Below are positions 59,262-64,000 of a stretch of 64,000 nucleotides of DNA, in pieces (the stretch's first letter is position 1; each line of letters starts with the position of its first letter). The translations under genes and the position numbers were made by a program. The DNA is from CAUSKK01 sp963532425 (lineage in GTDB: Bacteria; Pseudomonadota; Gammaproteobacteria; Cardiobacteriales; Cardiobacteriaceae). Where the stretch lies: positions 124,001-188,000 of the forward strand of contig CAUSKK010000002.1 of the NCBI GenBank assembly GCA_963532425.1, read 5' to 3'. The notes under the pieces were generated by a model that saw nothing but the letters and a program-made list of their open reading frames with translations, was not told the origin of the DNA and ran no database searches.

Positions 59262-59291
59262 AAAAGAAGCGCTTCCCGGCCGAAGCGCTTC
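59262..59291 (-). terminator. pth terminator made of two exact GAAGCGCTTC copies
   Basis: GAAGCGCTTC-CCGGCC-GAAGCGCTTC pairs over 10 bp; on the minus strand TTTTA follows. It lies 22 bases after the pth stop. Confidence 0.85.
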
Positions 59292-59313
59292 GGGGGAGAG
59301 CTAGCGACGCCCC

Positions 59314-59874
59314 TTAGGGTTTGCTGTGCAGCTGATGCATGGCCTTTTCGGCACCGTCGCGCAGCAGCACCGGCAGAATCTGGACACCCCGCCGCAGCGC
59401 TTCGTCGATTTTGTCCTGGCCGGCCCGGTTGGGAGCGTCCAGCACATAGCCCACCACCTGGCTACTATCCCGGGGACGGTCGATGCCCAGGCGCAGCCGG
59501 TAGAAATCCTTGCTGCCGAGCTGGGCGATGATATCGCGCAGACCATTGTGGCCACCGTGGCCGCCGCCGAATTTCAGACGCACCTCGCCCTCGGGTAAAT
59601 CGAGCTCATCATGTACCACCAGAATTTCCTCCGGGGCCAGCTGGTAGAACTGAGCCAGAGCGCGCAGGGACTTGCCGCTGGCGTTCATAAAGGTCAGCGG
59701 TTTGAGCAGATGTACCGGCGCACCGCCGAGCAGCACCTTTTCATAGAGGCCGAAGAATTTACGTTCCTCAACGAAGCGCTCCCCCAGTTGTTCCAATAAC
59801 CAAAAACCCGCGTTATGGCGGGTTTTGGCATAGCGGTCGCCGGGGTTTCCGAGGCCGGCAATCAGTTTAATCAT
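59314..59874 (-). CDS. pth: Peptidyl-tRNA hydrolase Pth
   Basis: Pth recycles peptidyl-tRNAs released from stalled ribosomes. The 186-residue product has the N-terminal GLGNPGDRYAKTRHNAGFWLLE (catalytic His in R-H-N-A-G), KPLTFMNASG, the Asp motif VVHDELDLPEG and GGGHGGHNGLRDI. It overlaps the rplY stop by 4 bases, in the conserved order prs-rplY-pth; ychF, usually next, is not here. Confidence 0.97.
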   Translation of the reverse strand: MIKLIAGLGNPGDRYAKTRHNAGFWLLEQLGERFVEERKFFGLYEKVLLGGAPVHLLKPLTFMNASGKSLRALAQFYQLAPEEILVVHDELDLPEGEVRLKFGGGHGGHNGLRDIIAQLGSKDFYRLRLGIDRPRDSSQVVGYVLDAPNRAGQDKIDEALRRGVQILPVLLRDGAEKAMHQLHSKP

Positions 59875-60491
59875 TCACCCTCGGCCGGGGCAGCTTCTTC
59901 CTCACCGCCACTTTGTGGGTAAATAACCTGAGCCACCACCCCGTCGGCCCGCTCGTCATTGTGGGCCAGACGAACCCCTTTGGGCAGTTTCAAATCGCGC
60001 AGGCGGACAGCCTCACCGATTGCAATGGCGGTCATATCCACCTCAATATGAGAGGGCAGGTTGCGCGGCTCGGCGATAATTTCCACGTTGTTCAACAGGT
60101 GCTCAACAATACCACCGTTGTTTTTCACGCCGGCGCAGATGTCTTCATTGATAAAGTGCAGGCTAACCGTGGTGTGCAGTTCCTGACCTTTAACCACCCG
60201 TTGCAGGTCGATATGCTGGTAGAGGGGTTTGTACAGGTGGCGTTGCACGGCACGAACGATAACTTCCTGGTCGGCCTGGCCTTCCACCTTCAGGTTAATG
60301 ACCTGGGAATAGAAGCTATCGAAACGGCCCAGTTTAACCAGGTCGTTCTGGCTCAGGGCGATGGACAGGGGCTGGCCTTCGCCACCGTAGACAATGGCCG
60401 GAACCAGACCCTGATGACGCAGGCGGCGGCTCGCACCTTTCCCGTTGTCATGGCGGACGACCGCATTCAGTGTGTAAGCATAGTTGCTCAT
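59871..60491 (-). CDS. rplY: Ribosomal protein bL25 (Ctc/TL5 type)
   Basis: bL25 binds 5S rRNA in the large subunit. The 206-residue product is the long form: an N-terminal L25 domain (residues 1-95, with GKGASRRLRHQGLVPAIVYGG) and a C-terminal TL5-like beta domain (100-190, with NLPSHIEVDMTAIAIGEAVRL), ending in an acidic tail. The start at 60491 has GGAG 10 bases upstream, right after the T-run of a hairpin that follows prs, so expression depends on read-through or on a promoter inside prs. Confidence 0.96.
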   Translation of the reverse strand: MSNYAYTLNAVVRHDNGKGASRRLRHQGLVPAIVYGGEGQPLSIALSQNDLVKLGRFDSFYSQVINLKVEGQADQEVIVRAVQRHLYKPLYQHIDLQRVVKGQELHTTVSLHFINEDICAGVKNNGGIVEHLLNNVEIIAEPRNLPSHIEVDMTAIAIGEAVRLRDLKLPKGVRLAHNDERADGVVAQVIYPQSGGEEEAAPAEGE

Positions 60492-60500
60492 AGTTGTACT

Positions 60501-60535
60501 CCAAAAAAAAAAGAGCGCTTGCGACCAGCGCTCTT
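60501..60535 (-). terminator. Intrinsic terminator / possible attenuator between prs and rplY
   Basis: AAGAGCGCT and AGCGCTCTT pair over 9 bp around a 7-base loop; on the minus strand ten T follow and lead straight into the rplY ribosome site. It ends prs transcripts and sits wholly in the rplY leader. Confidence 0.88.
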
Positions 60536-60555
60536 GGTTAGAAACCCGTTTCCGT

Positions 60556-61491
60556 TTAGAGGAACAGGGCAGAAATGGACTCTTCGACGTGGATACGACG
60601 GATGGATTCGGCGATGAGGCCGGCAATGGGCAGCACCCGAATTTTACTGCACTGTTCCGCATTTTCACGGAGCGGAATGGAATCGGTAACCACCAGCTCA
60701 TCCAGGCCGGAATTGTTGATGTTCTCCACCGCCTTGCCGGAAAGAATGGGGTGGGTGATATAGGCCAGCACCCGGTTGGCACCGCGTTCTTTCAGCGCCG
60801 TGGCGGCGTTGCAGAGCGTGCCGGCGGTATCAACCATATCGTCCACCAGAATGCAATCGCAACCCTCGATGCTGTCGCCGATGATGTTCATCACCTCGGA
60901 TTCATTGGGTCGGGGCCGCCGTTTGTCGATGATGGCCAGTTTGGCGTTGATAAGTTTAGCGGTGGCCCGGGCCCGCAGCACACCGCCGATGTCCGGCGAT
61001 ACCACCACCGGATTAACGAAGGACTGGGCCTTCAGGTCATTGGAAATAATCGGCGTGGAATAAATATTGTCCACCGGAAAATCAAAAAAGCCCTGGATTT
61101 GGTCAGCATGTAAATCCAAGGTCAGAACACGGTCAATGCCCACGCTGGCAATCATATTGGCCACCACTTTGGCGGAGATGGGGACCCGGGCCGAGCGGGG
61201 CCGGCGGTCCTGGCGTGAATAGCCAAAATAGGGAATAACGGCAGTAATCCGATTGGCCGAGGCCCGGCGCAGTGCATCGCTCATAATGAGCAGTTCCATA
61301 ATGCTGTCGTTGGTGGGGTAGCAGGTGGGTTGGATGATGAAGACATCTTTACCGCGAACATTATCGCGAATTTCAACCTGAACTTCGCCATCGGAAAATC
61401 TATCGACAGTGGCATTACCAAGGGGAAGGCCTAACGCTTGAACAGCCTGGCGAGCCAATTTAGGATTAGCATTGCCCGTAAAAACGACCAT
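60556..61491 (-). CDS. prs: Ribose-phosphate pyrophosphokinase Prs
   Basis: Prs makes PRPP from ribose 5-phosphate and ATP for nucleotide, His and Trp synthesis. The 311-residue product starts MVVFTGNANPKLARQ, has EIRDNVRGKDVFIIQPTC, the catalytic RQDRRPRSARVPISAK loop, TLDLHADQIQGFF and the PRPP motif VDDMVDTAGTL. I prefer the ATG at 61491 (GAGG upstream, E. coli-like N-terminus); an ATG nine codons earlier (61518) also reads in frame but has a poorer site. tRNA-Gln lies in its 5' leader region. Confidence 0.96.
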   Translation of the reverse strand: MVVFTGNANPKLARQAVQALGLPLGNATVDRFSDGEVQVEIRDNVRGKDVFIIQPTCYPTNDSIMELLIMSDALRRASANRITAVIPYFGYSRQDRRPRSARVPISAKVVANMIASVGIDRVLTLDLHADQIQGFFDFPVDNIYSTPIISNDLKAQSFVNPVVVSPDIGGVLRARATAKLINAKLAIIDKRRPRPNESEVMNIIGDSIEGCDCILVDDMVDTAGTLCNAATALKERGANRVLAYITHPILSGKAVENINNSGLDELVVTDSIPLRENAEQCSKIRVLPIAGLIAESIRRIHVEESISALFL

Positions 61492-61537
61492 GCTGCCTCG
61501 GGGGACGTTATTCACCATAATTTTGAACTTAGGAAAA

Positions 61538-61612
61538 TGGCTGGGGTAGCTGGATTCGAACCAACGCATGGCGGGATCAAAACCCGCTGCCTTACCGCTT
61601 GGCTATACCCCA
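61538..61612 (-). tRNA. tRNA-Gln (UUG)
   Basis: Reverse complement begins TGGGGTATAGCCAAGCGGTA, has anticodon loop TTTTGAT (anticodon UUG) and ends TACCCCA-G-CCA, with the U1-A72 acceptor pair common to glutamine tRNAs. It lies 20-46 bases upstream of the candidate prs starts, the same place as in Pseudomonas (between ispE and prs there). Confidence 0.97.
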
Positions 61613-61631
61613 AACAAAGGATTGAAAACTT

Positions 61632-61652
61632 GACTTCTCTAACCGAGAAGTC
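61632..61652 (-). other. Hairpin in the leader of the tRNA-Gln-prs transcript
   Basis: GACTTCTC and GAGAAGTC form a perfect 8-bp stem with a 5-base loop, between the promoter and tRNA-Gln. On the minus strand only AAGTTTTC follows, so it is a weak terminator at best; it may instead guide 5' processing of the tRNA. Confidence 0.6.
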
Positions 61653-61656
61653 GCCC

Positions 61657-61684
61657 ATTATACGGAGAAAAAAATGGAATGCAA
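61657..61684 (-). promoter_or_regulatory. Sigma-70 promoter of tRNA-Gln-prs
   Basis: On the minus strand TTGCAT, a 16-base spacer and TATAAT (perfect -10) lie about 45 bases upstream of tRNA-Gln, just past the lolB stop, followed by GGGCG. Confidence 0.85.
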
Positions 61685-61690
61685 GTTTTT

Positions 61691-62236
61691 TTAGCCGCCC
61701 ATTTCATTCACAACAATTTTGATGAAATAGTCGTTCTGACGCAGACGCACGGCGCGATAGTAATGGCCCTGCCAATCGGTGTTTTCCACCTTCCAGCCGT
61801 TGAACTCAAACTTCTCCTCGTTGCGCTGGTCCACCAGCAGCTGCGGCAGTTTATCCAACGGCAGGGGAATGGTGAGATAGGCACTCAGCTGCTGCAGCGT
61901 CATGGTTTGCGGTGCCTTGTTGGGCTCACGAATTTCCACCATGCCGTTGGTTTGGTAGGTCATGCCGAGATGTTCCTTGCCCAGCGGGTCAAACACCTGA
62001 ATCAAATCGTGGTCCGGCCGGTGTTCCCAGCGCAGGTTCCCATTCATGCTCTTGCGGCTGCATTCGCCCACGGCGTTGTTACAGCTGGGATAGGCCATGC
62101 CAATTTTGCCCTGGGCCACCCAGTTATTTTTATCAAAGGCCGAGGCCGCCACGCCCACCGGCGACAGGGTATTGGTTTTCGGGGCGCAGGCGCCCAGGAC
62201 CAGCGTCAGCAGAGTTAAAGCGAATATTTTTTTCAT
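61691..62236 (-). CDS. lolB: Outer-membrane lipoprotein receptor LolB
   Basis: LolB accepts lipoproteins from LolA and inserts them in the outer membrane. The 181-residue product is itself a lipoprotein (lipobox LVLGAC, Cys17). The mature part fits the half-barrel LolB fold: NNWVAQGKIGMAYPSC, NGNLRWEHRPDHDLIQVFDPLGKEHLGM and WKVENTDWQGHYYRAVRLRQNDYFIKIVV. LolB is weakly conserved; the call also rests on position before prs. ispE, which normally follows lolB, is missing. It overlaps sfsA by 4 bases. Confidence 0.88.
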   Translation of the reverse strand: MKKIFALTLLTLVLGACAPKTNTLSPVGVAASAFDKNNWVAQGKIGMAYPSCNNAVGECSRKSMNGNLRWEHRPDHDLIQVFDPLGKEHLGMTYQTNGMVEIREPNKAPQTMTLQQLSAYLTIPLPLDKLPQLLVDQRNEEKFEFNGWKVENTDWQGHYYRAVRLRQNDYFIKIVVNEMGG

Positions 62237-62976
62237 AGTTCCAACTTGAAATAGTCCAGTAGATAAACACCCAGCCGGTCAATCTTGCAATTGACCTGCC
62301 AGAATTCCAGGCCCAGGCCGCGATTGCGCGCCACCGTGTCCATCACCCGGGCCACCGCCGCATTTTCCGTGGCCGCCGGCGGCGAAAAACGCGGACAATC
62401 GTAGAGAAAACACAGCACCATCAGCGCCCGTTCATGGGCCGCCAGCGAGGCGCCGAGCTCATCCATATGCTTGGTGAGCCGGTCGGTGAGACCTAGGCTG
62501 GCGGTCGGACGGGTTTTCACCGCGGCCGGAATCGGCAAATTGAGCTGTTGCAGCGGCATTTTTACCTCGACATAGCTGTCGCCGACGAGAAAATCCAGCC
62601 GCGACGCGCCCAGCCTGACCTCCCGGGCCACCGGCCCGCCGGCGGGCAGCATGCGGGGCAAAGCCTGCCGTTGCAGAAAGTATTCCATATAGCGATTGAC
62701 GGCCGTTTGGTTGATGCCGAACCACCGCTTTTCGGCCACGTCAAAGCCATCCAGGCTAAGCGCTTCGACGGTATGGGCCGTTTTACGTTGGGGATTGTGG
62801 CTGCTGGAGAGCAGACAGGGCAAATCCTCCAGGGCCAGATTGCCAATGCGGCCGGTGCTGGGGCAGTGAACTTCCTGCTCCTGGCCGTCCAGCTCCACGG
62901 TCATGATGAAACGATTTTTCCGGCGCCGCAGCCGGGCCTCGCGCAGGGGTTCGGGGAAAAGATAGCTGTCGTTCAT
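62233..62976 (-). CDS. sfsA: SfsA family DNA/RNA nuclease-like protein
   Basis: A 247-residue SfsA-family protein. It shows FPEPLREARLRRRKNRFIMTVEL, HCPSTGRIGNL, the nuclease-like YVEVKMP strand (E-x-K) and the C-terminal YDCPRFSPPAATE block. E. coli SfsA affects maltose gene expression and was later described as a sugar-non-specific nuclease-fold protein; its physiological role is uncertain. It overlaps lolB by 4 bases and follows the TPR gene by 9, so the three form one transcript. Confidence 0.92.
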   Translation of the reverse strand: MNDSYLFPEPLREARLRRRKNRFIMTVELDGQEQEVHCPSTGRIGNLALEDLPCLLSSSHNPQRKTAHTVEALSLDGFDVAEKRWFGINQTAVNRYMEYFLQRQALPRMLPAGGPVAREVRLGASRLDFLVGDSYVEVKMPLQQLNLPIPAAVKTRPTASLGLTDRLTKHMDELGASLAAHERALMVLCFLYDCPRFSPPAATENAAVARVMDTVARNRGLGLEFWQVNCKIDRLGVYLLDYFKLEL

Positions 62977-62985
62977 GGGGAAGCC

Positions 62986-64000
62986 TTAGGGAGTTAGTTT
63001 GTATTTCTCGCCCATCTGCAACAAATCATGGTGCTTGGGCTGGCCTTTAATTTCATAGCTGTAGATTTCCCTGGCCAAATCGCTCTGCTGGTTGCGCATC
63101 AATAAATCAATGTAATGGGCGACGATTTCCCCATCGCGAAAGCCGGCATAGGCCCGCCGTTGCCACTGAAGCGCTTCCTTGAGCTTGCCCTCCTGGGCGA
63201 GCAGCTGGGCGTAGCTGTCCTGAATGGCCGGGGCCGAGGGATAGGCGTCGATGGCGGCCCGGATAAGCTCGGCACCGTCCTGCTGCCGCTCCTTCTGGCG
63301 CAGCAGCAGATAGCCGTAGCCGTTGAGGGCGTCGATGTTATTGGCGTCCTGTTCGAGAATCTGCAGGTAGAGCGCTTCGGCCTTGGCAAAATCCTTCTGC
63401 CGGGCCGCGTTCTCCGCCAGCAGCAGCTGCAAGGAGCTCTGCCGGGGGAAGCGCTTCTCGGCCTCGGCCACCAGCTCGCCCACGTCCTGCTCCTGCTGCA
63501 ACAGCTGCTGGATTTCGAGCAGATAGAATTCCAGGGCGTAATCGGGAAACTGCTCGCGCAGCCGGGCGAATTTCTCCCGCCCCTGCTGAAGCTGACCCCG
63601 GCGCAGGGCCTGCAGCGCGCTTTCCTGCTGGCCCAGCATCAGCAGCTGGGACTTGGGATTGATTTTTTCCAGGAAGCGCTTCGCCTCCTCCTCCTTGCCG
63701 TCCCGTTCAAGGAGCTGGGCCATATGAAAGTTATAGCTTTCCTCCTCAATCTGCTGGTTCTGCAGCAGCTGGTCGTAGTAATGGCGGGCCTTGTCGCTCT
63801 GGCCGCTCTGGCTGTAGAGCCAGGCCAGCAGCTGCATGATGCGCGGCTCCTTCGGCTGCAGCTGCAGCCACTTCTCCGCCAGCGGCAGGGCCTTTTCCCA
63901 CTGGTAGTGGTCGGCGAGAATGTCGATGTTGAGGGACAGCAATTCCGGGTCGTTGGGGGCGCGCTGGCGCAGCCTATCGATGATGGCCAGGGCCTTTTTC
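62986..64000 (-). CDS. Tetratricopeptide-repeat protein (5' end beyond the window)
   Basis: At least 338 residues are in the window, all helical repeats: successive 34-residue units with the W-L/G-Y/A-L pattern (for example EKALPLAEKWLQLQPKEPRIMQ, KARHYYDQLLQNQQ, NIDALNGYGYLLLRQ). The frame stays open to the window edge, so the start is missing. A TPR lipoprotein gene is found just upstream of lolB in Pseudomonas, and this is probably its counterpart. It contains palindrome-encoded AKRFLEKI and EKRFPRQ. Function unknown; protein scaffold likely. Confidence 0.88.
   Translation of the reverse strand, partial: KKALAIIDRLRQRAPNDPELLSLNIDILADHYQWEKALPLAEKWLQLQPKEPRIMQLLAWLYSQSGQSDKARHYYDQLLQNQQIEEESYNFHMAQLLERDGKEEEAKRFLEKINPKSQLLMLGQQESALQALRRGQLQQGREKFARLREQFPDYALEFYLLEIQQLLQQEQDVGELVAEAEKRFPRQSSLQLLLAENAARQKDFAKAEALYLQILEQDANNIDALNGYGYLLLRQKERQQDGAELIRAAIDAYPSAPAIQDSYAQLLAQEGKLKEALQWQRRAYAGFRDGEIVAHYIDLLMRNQQSDLAREIYSYEIKGQPKHHDLLQMGEKYKLTP

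Overview
The window looks like a chromosome segment of a gammaproteobacterium of about 60% GC with type IV pili. Evidence: FimV, PilT/PilU, the order lolB - tRNA-Gln - prs - rplY - pth, smpB divergent from ratA-rnfH, proC-yggT divergent from pilT-pilU, and a classical division and cell-wall (dcw) cluster ending in lpxC. The lineage cannot be fixed by reading alone; a Cardiobacterium-like organism is my best guess, held weakly. No insertion sequence, prophage, integrase or CRISPR array is visible.

Layout. 1-383: end of a phosphate permease. 796-9000: mnmG, yggT-proC, pilT-pilU, a lone response regulator, gcvT-cysE. 9585-28823 (minus strand): the dcw operon, read rsmH, ftsL, ftsI, murE, murF, mraY, murD, ftsW, murG, murC, ddl, ftsQ, ftsA, ftsZ, two degenerate FtsZ-like genes, lpxC, a small lipoprotein. 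mraZ and murB are missing from it. 28853-30807: rnfH, ratA, smpB, a GloB-like hydrolase. 32138-39102: RND efflux operon with a divergent TetR-family repressor and a clear operator. 39664-41714: two solute-binding proteins flanking a YjdM/PhnA protein. 41907-47011: two convergent TbpB-like surface lipoprotein genes whose 5' ends form a perfect 240-bp inverted repeat. 47227-55818 (minus): lptM, lysA, leuC, leuD, leuB, fimV, truA. 55847-59153: an esterase, a small secreted protein, a tRNA-Ala/Glu/Glu operon, a decayed amino-acid ABC transporter, two related periplasmic proteins. 59314-64000 (minus): TPR protein, sfsA, lolB, tRNA-Gln, prs, rplY, pth.

The dominant non-gene signal is the 10-bp palindrome GAAGCGCTTC. 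I counted about 90 exact copies by eye, where base composition predicts fewer than 0.1, plus dozens of one-base variants. It fills non-coding islands (523-824, 8987-9241, 30840-32114, 39121-39636), forms transcription terminators singly or in pairs, and has entered many reading frames, where it reads E-A-L, K-R-F or (R)S-A-S.

The most unusual coding content is the set of two FtsZ-derived proteins directly behind ftsZ. One keeps the T7 loop and C-terminal domain but has lost the GTP-binding signature; the other keeps only an N-terminal domain with a near-intact signature. The adjacent FtsZ lacks the usual C-terminal peptide and ends in a Phe-rich tail, and FtsI carries about 100 extra residues before its transpeptidase domain. 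Together these suggest a modified division machinery.
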